A stretch of DNA of 64,000 nt from Streptomyces gardneri (GCF_006539185.1 NZ_BJMN01000042.1:33568-97567); one strand, 5' to 3'; counted from the stretch's first letter, positions 25,093 to 33,797 are shown. Notes: generated by a model not told the origin, from the sequence alone. Translations and numbers: made by a program.

Positions 25093-26961
25093 ATGACCTC
25101 GACCGACCGGAACACCAGCCCCGATCGGTCCGCCGGACCCGCGTCCGGCCCGGGCCCCGACACCGCGAAGACCACCGACGCCGCCGCCCGAACGACCACC
25201 GAATCGGACATCCGAGCCGACGCACGTGCCGCCCCCCGCCCCGCCGCCCGCCTCCTCGCCTTCGCGCGGCGCCCCTACTGGGACCGCCCCGACCCCGCGT
25301 ACCGCATACGCCGCTGGCCCGACCTCACCGCGCTCCTCTTAGCCACCGTCTTCTTCTGGTCCAGCCTCACCCCCTCCCTCGTGCCCCGGCCCTGGTATCT
25401 CCAGGGGATCGTCGGCGGCATCACCGCCGCCATCGGCTACGCCCTCGGCTCCACCCTCGCCTGGCTCTTCCGCGCCCTCGTGCGCCGCCGACCGTCCGAG
25501 AAGGCACGCACCCGCTGCTGGCAGGCGTACTGGCTGCTCAGCCCGGTCCTCGCCGTCTGGCTCATCTCCGAGAGCGCCCGGATGCAGCGTCAGCTCCGGG
25601 TCCTCCAAGGCCTCCCGCCCACCCTCACCTGGCACACGCCGATGATCGCGCTGATCGCCCTCGGCCTCCTCCTCACGGCCCTCCTCGTCGCCCGCTCCGT
25701 CCGGCTCGGAGCGGTCACCCTCATCCGGCTCCTCGGCAAGCTCCTGCCGCGCCCCGTCGCCTTCGCCGTCGGCGCGACCCTCTCCGCCCTCGTCGTCCTC
25801 GTCGGCGTCCGCGACGTCGTCTTCGACCGGGGCGTCGTCGACCTCGCCGACCGCATCGCCGAGGCCACCAACGACGGCACCAAGGACGGCATCCGACGCC
25901 CCGCCTCCCGACACGTCACCGGCGGCCCCGGCTCCCTCGTCCCGTGGCAGGACCTCGGCTACCAGGGCCGCAACTTCACCGGCTCCACACCCACCCGCTC
26001 CGCCCTCACGGCCTGGACCGGCCGGCCCGCCCGCGAACCGGTCCGCGTGTACGTGCCCTCCGCGCTGCCCGCCGCCTTCACCGACGACCGGCCGTTCGCC
26101 GCCCAGGCGCGCCTCGCCGTCCGCGAACTCGAACGGACCGGCGCCTTCGACCGCGCCGTCCTCGCCGTCGCCGGGACGACCGGCACCGGCTGGATCGACC
26201 CGAACGTCGCCGAGGCGCTGGAGTACATGTACGGCGGCGACACCGCGATCGTCGCCGTCCAGTACTCGTACCTCCCGAGCTGGGTCTCCTTCCTCGTCGA
26301 CAAGGAGAAGGCCGGGCAGGCCACCCGGGCCCTCCTCGACGCCGTCCGTGCCCGCCTCGACACCCTCCCCGCCGACCGGCGGCCGAAGCTCGTCGTCACG
26401 GGCGAGAGCCTCGGCGCCTACGCCGTCGAGGCCTCCTTCGGCACCGCCGACGCGCTCCTCGCCGGTACCGACGGCGCCCTCCTGATGGGCCCGCCCCACT
26501 TCTCGCCGATCTCCCGGGAGATCCGCCGCGACCGCGACCCGGGCAGTCCGGTCTGGCGTCCCGAGTACCGCGGCGGCGCCCACATCCGCTTCGCGCAGTT
26601 CCCCCGTACCGACCTCGAACGCCCCGCCGCCGACTGGGAACGGCCGCGCGCGGTCTACCTGCAGAACGCCTCCGACCCCGTCGTCTGGTGGTCGCCCGAA
26701 CTGCTCCTCGACCGCCCCGAATGGCTCGACGAACCGCTCGGCCCCGACGTGACCCCCGAGATCGGCTGGTTCCCCTTCGTCGCCTTCTGGCAGACCTCCG
26801 TCGACATGACCGTCTCCTACGGCGTCGACGCCCCGCACGGCCACCGGTACGGGGCCGGCGCCGTCGACGGCTGGGCGGCGGTCCTGCCGCCACCCGACTG
26901 GACCGCCGCCGACACGACCCGCCTGCGCGCCTTCATCCGCCACCGCAAGGCCGCGTACTGA
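25093..26961 (+). CDS. Membrane alpha/beta-hydrolase (Abhydrolase_9 type)
   Basis: 622 residues. After a disordered N-terminus (1-85), about five membrane helices occur to residue 265 (DLTALLLATVFFWSSLTPSLVPRPW is characteristic). The hydrolase domain follows, with nucleophile Ser439 in TGESLGAYAVE, a strand with ADWERPRAVYLQNASDPVVWWSPE, and a last PHGHRYG histidine. This domain pair defines a family of membrane-bound serine hydrolases found in actinomycetes and proteobacteria; the substrate is not known and may be a lipid. The ATG at 25093 is the first with sensible context; no signal peptide. Confidence 0.83.
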   Translation: MTSTDRNTSPDRSAGPASGPGPDTAKTTDAAARTTTESDIRADARAAPRPAARLLAFARRPYWDRPDPAYRIRRWPDLTALLLATVFFWSSLTPSLVPRPWYLQGIVGGITAAIGYALGSTLAWLFRALVRRRPSEKARTRCWQAYWLLSPVLAVWLISESARMQRQLRVLQGLPPTLTWHTPMIALIALGLLLTALLVARSVRLGAVTLIRLLGKLLPRPVAFAVGATLSALVVLVGVRDVVFDRGVVDLADRIAEATNDGTKDGIRRPASRHVTGGPGSLVPWQDLGYQGRNFTGSTPTRSALTAWTGRPAREPVRVYVPSALPAAFTDDRPFAAQARLAVRELERTGAFDRAVLAVAGTTGTGWIDPNVAEALEYMYGGDTAIVAVQYSYLPSWVSFLVDKEKAGQATRALLDAVRARLDTLPADRRPKLVVTGESLGAYAVEASFGTADALLAGTDGALLMGPPHFSPISREIRRDRDPGSPVWRPEYRGGAHIRFAQFPRTDLERPAADWERPRAVYLQNASDPVVWWSPELLLDRPEWLDEPLGPDVTPEIGWFPFVAFWQTSVDMTVSYGVDAPHGHRYGAGAVDGWAAVLPPPDWTAADTTRLRAFIRHRKAAY

Positions 26962-27065
26962 CCCACTCGACGCCGGCCGTCCGCCCTGCTGTCAGCCCCC
27001 GGCAGGACGACACCTCAGCCCGACGGGACAACCCTTCAGCCCAACAGGAGGACGACCCTTCCGCC

Positions 27066-28268
27066 CTACGCCACCGTCGTGAGCGCCGCCGGGCTGCGCC
27101 GGCCGTGCAGGGTGACGAGCACCGTCGTCGTGGTGGCGAGGACCGCGAGCGCGGGCAGGGCCGGGACGAGCCCGACGAGCGGCCCCGCCGCGAGGCAGCA
27201 CCCCCCGCCGACGGCCAGGGCGGTCGGTCGGCGGCCCGTCGTGCGCAGCACGATCGCGGCGGCGCCGAGCAGGAAGATGCCGACGCCTCCGGTGAGGGAC
27301 CAGGCGACGACCCCGTGCAGGGGCTCGGCGAGGCCGTAGTGGCCGGTGTCGGCGACCTGTTGGAGGACCTTCTTCATACCGAGCGCGCAGAGCACGATGC
27401 CCGCGACCAGCGGCAGATGGAGGAAGGTGTACACGTCCCGGGCGAAGCGGGTGCGGTCGTCGCCGTCGAGTCCGTCGAGCCGGTGCTCGGCGGCCTCGCC
27501 GAGCTGCCGGAAGTACAGCCGCCACAGGCCGGCCGCGAGCAGCAGCCCGGCGGCCGAGGCGCCGAGGACGGGGAACGTGAGGGGGAAGCCCGAGACCCCG
27601 ACGCCCATCGCGACGATGGACTCGCCGAGGGCGATGATCACGATCAGGCCGTGGCGTTCGGCGAAGTGCCCGGGGGAGGTGACCCGCCAGCCGGACGAGC
27701 CGGTGACGTAGATACCGCCGTAGTCGACGGCCACCGCGCTGATCCACAGCAGGAGTTGGACCTTGCCGCTGTAGGCGCTGCCGATCAACAGCAGGACGAG
27801 GGGCGGCAGTACGGACACCAGCGCCGTGCGACGCAGGGTGGCGCGCAGCTTCGCGTCCCCGGGACTGGAGAGCCAGTAGGAGGCCAGGTGCAGGACGCGC
27901 ACCGCGCCGTAACAGAGGACGAACACGAGCGGGGCCGAGAGTCCGCCGGGCGCGTCCGCGAAGACCTCGGGCACGGCGAGGGACACGATCAGGACGACGG
28001 CCATGACGGTGACGAGGACGGCGAACACCCCACCGGAGTCGGCCCGTACGACGTTTCCCAGCCACGCGAAGCAGCACCAGCACCACCACAGCAGCGCCAG
28101 CACGACCATCCCGCCGACCACCCCCACCGGTGAGGGATGCACCGCCATGAGGGCGGTGACCTGCGTGATCGCGTACACGAACACGAGGTCGAAGAAGAGC
28201 TCCGCAGGCGTCACCCGGTGATCGTCCACGGTGGCCACGATGAGAGCCCGTTCCCTGTTCCATGCCAT
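27066..28268 (-). CDS. Low temperature requirement protein A (LtrA) family
   Basis: 400 residues, about 10-11 hydrophobic helices. The N-terminal signature DDHRVTPAELFFDLVFVYAITQVT is diagnostic of LtrA proteins. The conserved central HFAERHGLIVIIALGESIVAMGVG and a late FLHLPLVAGIVL follow. LtrA was named from Listeria cold growth; its biochemical role is unknown. The ATG at 28268 sits 8 nt after GGAGGGGG; an ATG two codons earlier is too close to that site. It is transcribed alone and faces away from its right-hand neighbour. Confidence 0.88.
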   Translation of the reverse strand: MAWNRERALIVATVDDHRVTPAELFFDLVFVYAITQVTALMAVHPSPVGVVGGMVVLALLWWCWCCFAWLGNVVRADSGGVFAVLVTVMAVVLIVSLAVPEVFADAPGGLSAPLVFVLCYGAVRVLHLASYWLSSPGDAKLRATLRRTALVSVLPPLVLLLIGSAYSGKVQLLLWISAVAVDYGGIYVTGSSGWRVTSPGHFAERHGLIVIIALGESIVAMGVGVSGFPLTFPVLGASAAGLLLAAGLWRLYFRQLGEAAEHRLDGLDGDDRTRFARDVYTFLHLPLVAGIVLCALGMKKVLQQVADTGHYGLAEPLHGVVAWSLTGGVGIFLLGAAAIVLRTTGRRPTALAVGGGCCLAAGPLVGLVPALPALAVLATTTTVLVTLHGRRSPAALTTVA

Positions 28269-28444
28269 GTGCATCTCCCCCTCCGAGGGACCGGTCCCGG
28301 CCACCCCGGCGCGAAGACTACTCACGCAAAGGACCGTGCGACACGCCTGTCCGGACTCCGACCCCCGCCCACCCGACTCCTCGCCCACCGGCCGCCCTAG
28401 CCACCGGCATTCGAAGGTGGCCAGGTGCACCCTAGGGTGTGCGG

Positions 28445-28993
28445 GTGGTCCCTTCCGACGCTGCGTTGAAGACGCGTTTTCTGGTCCTGCACGACTACGG
28501 CATGGGCGGCAGCTGGTGGTGGGTCCACGCCCGGTCCGAACAGGAGGTGCTGGAGACCTTCGCGGACGTGGAGGTCGTGCACAGCGAGGCCACTCTCGCG
28601 GAGGCCGAGACGTGGGGTCTTGACGAGGCCGACGTCGATGGACCGACGGCACCACCCGGCTTGGCCGAGGCCCGAGCCGAACGGGATACCCAGCGCGGTA
28701 TGCCGGGCTTCGGCGCCTTGGCCGGCCGGAACCTGCTGTACCTGCGCCGCCGTTGGGACGAGGACGACGACCCGATGGTCTACCTGATCGAGGTCGGCCC
28801 CGACGGTCGTCGGCTCCGCCAGGTCGAGCTGACCGAGGACGGAACGGCCTACCGGAGCACCCCGGAGGACTGGCCCTTCAACCCGCCGTGGGTGGACCGC
28901 TACGACCCCGCGTGGGTGCCGTTCGTGATCGGCCAAGAGGAGTTCGAGACCCAGTGGACCCGGGCCGTCCACGATCCGAGCCGCTGGGAATAG
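28445..28993 (+). CDS. Conserved hypothetical protein, 182 residues
   Basis: Soluble protein. TAGGGT (28433-28438) precedes a GTG at 28445 by 6 nt, suggesting leaderless expression; a GTG at 28439 would abut the -10. The sequence FLVLHDYGMGGSWWWVHARSEQEVLETFADVEVV is followed by an acidic, Trp-rich C-terminal half (DPMVYLIEVGPDGRRLRQVELTEDGTAYRSTPEDWPFNPPWVDRY). No catalytic motif is evident. A recognisable domain of known function was not found. The stop codon is fused to the first bases of a 14-nt partial copy of the dispersed hairpin repeat. Confidence 0.75.
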   Translation: MVPSDAALKTRFLVLHDYGMGGSWWWVHARSEQEVLETFADVEVVHSEATLAEAETWGLDEADVDGPTAPPGLAEARAERDTQRGMPGFGALAGRNLLYLRRRWDEDDDPMVYLIEVGPDGRRLRQVELTEDGTAYRSTPEDWPFNPPWVDRYDPAWVPFVIGQEEFETQWTRAVHDPSRWE

Positions 28994-29092
28994 GGCCTGC
29001 CCGGCAGGAACCCTCCTCGCCCCCGTCGGTCAGGAGGGGGGCTCTTGGGTGTGAGGGAGCAGGCGGTCGTTCGAGGCTCAGGGAGGCTCCGC

Positions 29093-29109
29093 ATTACCTC
29101 GTAGGTAAT
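29093..29109. promoter_or_regulatory. Perfect palindrome ATTACCTcgtAGGTAAT
   Basis: 7-bp arms with a 3-nt centre, 115 bp upstream of the membrane-protein gene at 29225, in an otherwise GC-rich gap. The size and AT content fit a TetR/MarR-type operator. No cognate regulator of that kind is adjacent. Confidence 0.5.
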
Positions 29110-29224
29110 CGACCCCTCCGCGGTCGCGCGGCATGCTCATGAACACCGGAACCCGGGCGGCGCACTCCGCTCGGGCTCCGGATCCACCACCAGCCCGAAC
29201 GTCCCCCATGGAGGGTGATCCGCC

Positions 29225-29647
29225 ATGTCCCAGGCCCTGATGACCGGTCTCGCCCGCACCACCCGGCCGCAGACCGCGGTGCGCCGTTTCCTCGCCCTCG
29301 ACGCGCTCGTCACCGGGGCCAACGGTCTCGCCTATTTCGCGGCCTCCGGGCCGCTCGGTGAGCTCCTCGGTATCGACGCGGCCCTGCTGCTCGAACTCGG
29401 TCTCTTCCTCACCGCGTACGCCGCCGGCGTCGCCTGGCTCGCGAGCCGCCCCCAGCCCCCGGCCCTCGGCGTCAAGCTCGTCATCGACCTCAACGCCCTC
29501 TGGGCCGTCCTGAGCATCGTCGCCCTCTTCGCCTGGCTGGAGCCGACCACCGCCGGCCTGCTGTGGACGCCGATGCAGGCGGCCACCGTCGCCGGGTTCG
29601 CCCTGCTCCAGTGGACCGCCCTGCGCGCCGTCGCCGCTACTCGCTGA
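29225..29647 (+). CDS. Small integral membrane protein, 140 residues
   Basis: ATG after GGAGGGTGATCC. Four hydrophobic helices: about 22-45, 50-70, 82-104 and 112-135 (FLALDALVTGANGLAYFAA; LLELGLFLTAYAAGVAWLA; VKLVIDLNALWAVLSIVALFAWL). The pattern matches a common uncharacterised actinobacterial membrane family. No active-site residues are apparent. The 3' end overlaps the convergent XRE gene by 11 bp. The perfect palindrome at 29093-29109 may control it. Confidence 0.75.
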   Translation: MSQALMTGLARTTRPQTAVRRFLALDALVTGANGLAYFAASGPLGELLGIDAALLLELGLFLTAYAAGVAWLASRPQPPALGVKLVIDLNALWAVLSIVALFAWLEPTTAGLLWTPMQAATVAGFALLQWTALRAVAATR

Positions 29648-30455
29648 CCTCGGCGGCCAGGGCCTGGAGGTACGCGACCGTCTCCGCGTCGGCCGGGAGC
29701 AGCGTCTCGATGGCCAGCTCGGCGACGGTCACGTCCATCGGAGTGTTGAACGTCGAGATCGACGACACGAACGACAGGATCCGCCCGTCGTGCTCGATCC
29801 GCATCGGCAGCGCGATGTACGGATACGGCTCCGCGTCCGGCTCGCTCTCCTCCTCCGCACCCGGCGGCAGCGGATACGCCGCCACCTCCTCGTACAGCTC
29901 GCGCAGCGCCTCCGACCGGGCCAGGGCGATCTGCCGCTCCATCTGGGCCAGCAGATGCCCCCGCCACTCCCGCAGGTTCCGGATCCTCGGCGCGAGGCCC
30001 TCCGGGTGGAGGGTGAGGCGCATCGCGTTCAGCGGCGGGGCGAGCAGATGCTCCGGGAGCCCGTCGAGCAGCAGCCCGATGCCCCGGTTGGCCGCCACCA
30101 CCGTGTACGAGCCGTCCACCACGAACGCCGGATACGGCTCGTATCCCCGCAGCAGCCGCTCGATGCCCTCGCGCAGCACCTCCAGGTGCGGGGCGCCGAG
30201 CGGCGACTCCGTGTACCGGGGGGCGTAACCGGCGGCGAGCAGCAGCGCGTTCCGCTCCCGCACGGGCACGTCCAGGTGCTCGGCGAGTCTGAGGACCATC
30301 TCCTCGCTCGGCCGGGAGCGGCCCGTCTCCACGAAGGAGATGTGCCGCGCCGAGGAGTCGGCGCGCAGCGCGAGCTCCAGCTGACTCAGTCTCCGCTGCT
30401 CACGCCATCCGCGCAGCAACGGCCCTACCCCCGTGTCGCTCACGACAGTCGTCAT
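29637..30455 (-). CDS. XRE-family regulator with MmyB-like ligand domain
   Basis: 272 residues. Residues about 10-70 form the HTH_31/XRE domain (LLRGWREQRRLSQLELALRADSSARHISFVETGRSRPSEEMVLRLAEHL). Residues about 95-265 form the MmyB-like fatty-acid/ligand-binding domain (YPAFVVDGSYTVVAANRGIGLLLDGLP...LTLHPEGLAPRIRNLREWRGHLLAQMERQ). In Streptomyces such proteins usually lie beside a dehydrogenase they control; here the divergent neighbour is pterin dehydratase, 91 bp away. The ATG at 30455 gives the expected domain start. Confidence 0.88.
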   Translation of the reverse strand: MTTVVSDTGVGPLLRGWREQRRLSQLELALRADSSARHISFVETGRSRPSEEMVLRLAEHLDVPVRERNALLLAAGYAPRYTESPLGAPHLEVLREGIERLLRGYEPYPAFVVDGSYTVVAANRGIGLLLDGLPEHLLAPPLNAMRLTLHPEGLAPRIRNLREWRGHLLAQMERQIALARSEALRELYEEVAAYPLPPGAEEESEPDAEPYPYIALPMRIEHDGRILSFVSSISTFNTPMDVTVAELAIETLLPADAETVAYLQALAAEVSE

Positions 30456-30546
30456 GGCCAGACGGTATCCCAGTGGGGGACCCGGGTAGCTTCCCCGGGG
30501 GACCCCGTCCCGCACCACGCACCACCCGACCGGAGGGAGCACCACC

Positions 30547-30852
30547 GTGCCCACACAGCCTTTGTCGCAGAAGGAGATCGAGGACCGACTGCGGGAACTC
30601 CCCGGGTGGTCCGTCGAGAGCGACCGTCTCATCCGCACCTACCGGCTCGGCGACCACTTCGCCGCGACCGCCCTCGTCGTGCACGTGGCCCAGATCCAGC
30701 AGGAGCTCGACCACCACTCCGACCTGACCCTCGGCTACAACACCGTGGCCGTGTCCGTGAACACCCACTCCGTCGGCGGGGCCGTCACCGAGCTGGACTT
30801 CCGGCTCGCCGAGCGCGTCGAGGGGATCGCACCGGGCCACGGCGCCAACTGA
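30547..30852 (+). CDS. 4a-hydroxytetrahydrobiopterin dehydratase (PCD/DCoH)
   Basis: 101 residues, GTG after GGAGGGAGC. The short fold is complete: ELPGWSVESDRLIRTY, then HVAQIQQELDHHSDLTLGYNTVAVSVNTHSVGGAVTELDFRLA. The usual HHP is HHS here; the two catalytic histidines and the later THxxGG histidine are kept. The enzyme regenerates pterin cofactor after aromatic amino-acid hydroxylation. No hydroxylase gene lies in the window. Some members act in other pterin reactions. Confidence 0.88.
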   Translation: MPTQPLSQKEIEDRLRELPGWSVESDRLIRTYRLGDHFAATALVVHVAQIQQELDHHSDLTLGYNTVAVSVNTHSVGGAVTELDFRLAERVEGIAPGHGAN

Positions 30853-30899
30853 CCGGCCGTTCTCTTCTGTTCCTCTCTTCCGTACGTAAGATCATCCGC

Positions 30900-31646
30900 A
30901 TGGCGGACACCATGCTCGACTACGAGGCCGAGGCGGCGCACTACGACCGGACCCGCGGAGGCGTGCCCCGCGCCGAGGCCGCGGCCGAGGCCGTGCTGCG
31001 CCTCGTGCCGCCCGGCGCGCGCACGCTTCTCGACGTCGCCTGCGGCACCGGCCTCGTCACCGAACGCCTCACCAGGGCCGGTCTGCGCGTGTACGGGGCC
31101 GACGCCGCCCACGCGATGCTGCGGGCGGCCGCCGGGCGCCTGCCGGGCCGGACCGTCCGCGCCGACGCCCGGCGACTGCCGCTGCCCGACGCCTCCGTGG
31201 ACGCGGTCTCCGCCGTCTGGCTGCTGCACCTCGTCCCCTTCGCCCCGGAGATCGTCGCCGAAGCCGCCCGCGTCCTGCGCCCCGGCGGTGTCCTGATCGC
31301 CACCGTCGACAAGGACGCCGCCCACGACGTCGGCAGCGACATCGACGAGATCCTCCGCCCCCACCGCTCGGAGACCGACGCCGGAGACCGCTCGGACCTG
31401 ATCACCCGTCACGCTACCGCCCACGGCCTCGACCCCGCCCCGGGCGACCACTTCACCGGCCACGGACAAGGCCGCACCCCCGACGACACCGTGCGAAGGC
31501 TGCGCAGCGGCTACTTCGCCTCCTGGTACGACGGCGACCCGACGTCCACCGAGACACTCGCCGCCGCCCTCGCCGCCCTCCCGGACCAGGACCGCCCCCG
31601 TGACGACCCTCGCTACCGGCTGGCCAGCTTCGTCAAGCGCGGCTGA
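30900..31646 (+). CDS. Class I SAM-dependent methyltransferase
   Basis: 248 residues. TAAGAT (30887-30892) precedes the ATG by 7 nt without a ribosome-binding site, so it is probably leaderless. Motif I is TLLDVACGTGLVTERL; motif II YGADAAHAML; then RADARRLPLPDASVDAVSAVWLLHLVP and VLRPGGVLIATVD, as in UbiE-like enzymes. The acceptor is unknown. The next gene is the relic on the opposite strand, which overlaps its last 14 bp. Confidence 0.87.
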   Translation: MADTMLDYEAEAAHYDRTRGGVPRAEAAAEAVLRLVPPGARTLLDVACGTGLVTERLTRAGLRVYGADAAHAMLRAAAGRLPGRTVRADARRLPLPDASVDAVSAVWLLHLVPFAPEIVAEAARVLRPGGVLIATVDKDAAHDVGSDIDEILRPHRSETDAGDRSDLITRHATAHGLDPAPGDHFTGHGQGRTPDDTVRRLRSGYFASWYDGDPTSTETLAAALAALPDQDRPRDDPRYRLASFVKRG

Positions 31647-31764
31647 ACTCCATCACCCAGTTCGTCACCCACTCCGCCCCGCCCTCCCGGCCGGCGGACG
31701 CGAACGCCTGCTCCCAGCGCGCCGTCTCCGCCATGGCTGGACTGCAGGAGGACTTCACTGACAC
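31633..31764 (-). pseudogene. Probable C-terminal relic of a deleted gene
   Basis: A 43-codon minus-strand frame can start at a GTG in the palindrome (31764) or an ATG at 31734. Nearly every third base is G or C. The product, from that ATG, reads MAETARWEQAFASAGREGG and then AEWVTNWVMEFSRA. The spacing W-E-Q-A-F...W-x-T-N-W-V-M-E-F-x-R reminds me of the last 30 residues of small DUF1579-like proteins, which would be about 140-170 residues when intact. The rest is absent. I read it as the surviving tail of a gene once divergent from the WYL regulator. A genuine short protein remains possible. Confidence 0.45.
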
Positions 31765-31782
31765 CTTGTGTCAGTGAAGTCC
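31750..31782. promoter_or_regulatory. 33-bp perfect palindrome over the WYL regulator start
   Basis: Left arm GGACTTCACTGACAC (31750-31764), loop CTT, right arm GTGTCAGTGAAGTCC (31768-31782), exact reverse complements. The right arm contains both candidate GTG starts of the WYL gene, and the left arm gives a mirror-image GTG on the other strand. TGACAC-N3-GTGTCA at its centre is a likely operator core. Confidence 0.8.
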
Positions 31783-32724
31783 AGCCGACTCATCTCGATC
31801 CTTCTGCTGCTCCGCACCCGGGGCCGGATGACCGCCGCCGAGCTCGCCGCGGAGCTGGAGGTCTCCGTACGCACCGTCTACCGCGACGTCGAGTCACTGC
31901 ACCTCGCCGGGGTGCCGCTCTACGGGGACGCCGGACACCGCGGCGGCTACCGGCTCCTCGCCGGGCACCGCTCCCACCTCACCGACCTGTTCAGCCGCGA
32001 GGCCGAGGCGCTCGTCCTCGCCGGCATGCCCGGCGCCGCCGAAGGGCTGGGGCTCGGACCGCACTTCGCCGACGCCCAGCTGAAACTGCGCGCGGGCCTC
32101 CCGGCGCCGCTGCGCGAGCACGTCGACCGGCTGCGCGCCCGCTTCCACATCGACGCCCCCGGCTGGTACGACGAGGGCCACGAGGCTCCGTTCCTTCCAC
32201 AGGTCGCCGACGCGGTCCGCGCCGGCCGGGTGCTGGAGCTCCGCTACCGGCGCTGGACGGCGCCGACCGACGTCGACCGGCGCCTCGAACCGTACGGCCT
32301 CGTCCTCAAGGCGGGCCGCTGGTACCTGATCGCGGGGCCCGGCCCCCGGACCTACCGCGTCGACCAGATCCTCGACCTCACCGTCACCGACGAGGAGGCC
32401 ACCATCCCGGAGGGCTTCGACCTGGCAGGGCACTGGCGCGCGAGCCAGGCCGACTTCCACGCCCGGCTGCACCGGGGCGAGGCGCTCGTCCGCGTCTCCG
32501 CGGCCGGTGCGGCCCGGCTGACCGGCGCCGCCGCCCGGGCGCTCGCCGCGACCGGCGTCCCGGAGCCCGACGGCTGGACCCGGGCCACCCTCCCCGTCGA
32601 ATCGACCGAGCACGCCCACGACACCTTCCTCGCACTCGGCACCGACGTGGAGGTCCTGGCCCCCGAGGAGCTCCGCACCCGCATGGCGGAGACCGTACGG
32701 ACGCTCGCACAGCGGTACACCTGA
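31768..32724 (+). CDS. WYL-domain transcriptional regulator (YafY-like)
   Basis: 318 residues, GTG at 31768 or 31774. Residues 1-60 are an HTH_11 winged helix (SRLISILLLLRTRGRMTAAELAAELEVSVRTVYRDVESLHLAGVPLYGDAGHRGGYRLL). Residues about 135-235 form the WYL domain (LELRYRRWTAPTDVDRRLEPYGLVLKAGRWYLIAG), followed by a C-terminal extension. Such proteins sense small ligands or nucleic acid and often repress a divergent gene. Here the divergent position holds only a 33-43 codon relic. The start codon lies in a perfect palindrome, so strong autoregulation is likely. Confidence 0.87.
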   Translation: MSVKSSRLISILLLLRTRGRMTAAELAAELEVSVRTVYRDVESLHLAGVPLYGDAGHRGGYRLLAGHRSHLTDLFSREAEALVLAGMPGAAEGLGLGPHFADAQLKLRAGLPAPLREHVDRLRARFHIDAPGWYDEGHEAPFLPQVADAVRAGRVLELRYRRWTAPTDVDRRLEPYGLVLKAGRWYLIAGPGPRTYRVDQILDLTVTDEEATIPEGFDLAGHWRASQADFHARLHRGEALVRVSAAGAARLTGAAARALAATGVPEPDGWTRATLPVESTEHAHDTFLALGTDVEVLAPEELRTRMAETVRTLAQRYT

Positions 32725-32729
32725 GGCGG

Positions 32730-32801
32730 CCTCAGGCCCCCGGCCCACCTCAGGCCCCCGGCCCGCCTCAGGCCCCCGGCCCGCCTCAGGCCCCCGGACC
32801 G
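32730..32801. repeat. Four tandem 18-bp units at a gene end
   Basis: Four near-identical copies of CCTCAGGCCCCCGGCCCG fill the space between the convergent WYL and NmrA-like genes. The last copy contains the NmrA stop codon, so each copy carries an in-register TCA (stop on the minus strand). Confidence 0.9.
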
Positions 32802-33697
32802 CTCCCGGTCGCCGTACCGCCCCAGGCCTCCGCCGCGAACGTGGCGAACGAGCGCGGCTCGCGGCCCAGGATCCGCTTCACCCCGTCCGTCGCCGAGGCG
32901 TTGTGGCCGTCGAGGAGCGTCGCGAACAGCGCCGCGAGCCACTCGGCCTCCGGGGCCGGCAGACCGAACCCAATGAGGAGCGCGGCGTACTCCTCCTCCG
33001 GCATCGCCTCGTAGGCCACCGGGCGACCCGAGACGCGCGAGATCTCCGCCGCCACCTCGGCGAAGGACACCGGCCGCGGCCCCGTCACCTCGTGCACCCG
33101 CCCCGCGTGCCCGTCCGCCGTCAGGGTCGCGACGACCACGTCCGCGAGGTCGTCCGCGTCGATGAACGGCTCCGCCGTGTCCCCTGCGGGGAAGACCAGC
33201 GTCCCCTCCGCGACGCCCTCCGCGAGCAGCCCCTCGGAGAAGTTCTGCGCGAAGAACGAGGCTCGTACGACGGTCAGTTCGACCCCGCTCGCCGCCTTCC
33301 GCAGCGCCTCCTCCGCCACGACCGCCTCGGGCTCCCCGCGCCCGGACAGCAGCGTCAGGTGCCGCACCCCGCTCTCGGCGGCGAGCTCGCCGAAGACGCT
33401 CATCGCGTCCGCCGCTCCCGGGGCCGCGAGGTCCGGGTAGTAGGCCACGTACGCGGCGTCCGACCCCCGGAGCGCCGGACCCCAGGTCTCCGGGGCCTCC
33501 CAGTCGAAGGGAGTCGATCCGGTACGGGACCCGGCGCGGACGGTCACCCCGAGCGCCCCGAGCCGATCGGCCACCCGCCGCCCGGTCTTGCCGGAGGCGC
33601 TCGTGACGAGGACCGTCCGTGCGCCGGGCGCGGCCTGAACGGCCTGAACGGACTGGTTGTTCTGCGTGCTCTGCGTGTTCTGCGTGTTCGTCGTCAT
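32786..33697 (-). CDS. NmrA-like NAD(P)H-binding oxidoreductase/regulator
   Basis: 303 residues. After a Gln/Asn/Thr-rich N-terminus (1-24) comes the Rossmann motif VLVTSASGKTGRRVADRL, then AYYPDLAAPGAADAMSVFGELAAESGVRHLTLLSGRGE and RASFFAQNFSEGL, typical of atypical short-chain dehydrogenases of the NmrA/NAD(P)H quinone-reductase-2-like group. It probably reduces a quinone or senses redox state. It is divergent from an AraC gene (100 bp between starts), a frequent actinomycete pairing in which AraC controls the oxidoreductase. The stop lies in the last of four 18-bp repeats. Confidence 0.87.
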   Translation of the reverse strand: MTTNTQNTQSTQNNQSVQAVQAAPGARTVLVTSASGKTGRRVADRLGALGVTVRAGSRTGSTPFDWEAPETWGPALRGSDAAYVAYYPDLAAPGAADAMSVFGELAAESGVRHLTLLSGRGEPEAVVAEEALRKAASGVELTVVRASFFAQNFSEGLLAEGVAEGTLVFPAGDTAEPFIDADDLADVVVATLTADGHAGRVHEVTGPRPVSFAEVAAEISRVSGRPVAYEAMPEEEYAALLIGFGLPAPEAEWLAALFATLLDGHNASATDGVKRILGREPRSFATFAAEAWGGTATGSGPGA

Positions 33698-33797
33698 GGC
33701 TCAAGACTCCCGTCCAGCGCCGCTCCCGCCCATGCTCCGCAGTCTCATCCGCCTACGCCTCCGTCTCACCCCCGCGCAGCGCCTACGCTTGCCGACC

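Noticed and set aside
29070..29090. GGTCGTTCGAGGCTC as a tRNA T-arm
   Set aside because: No acceptor, D or anticodon stem can be folded around it.
28994..29090. Short hairpins CCCTCCT/AGGAGGG after the hypothetical gene
   Set aside because: Only 7 bp with a long loop, too weak to call a terminator.
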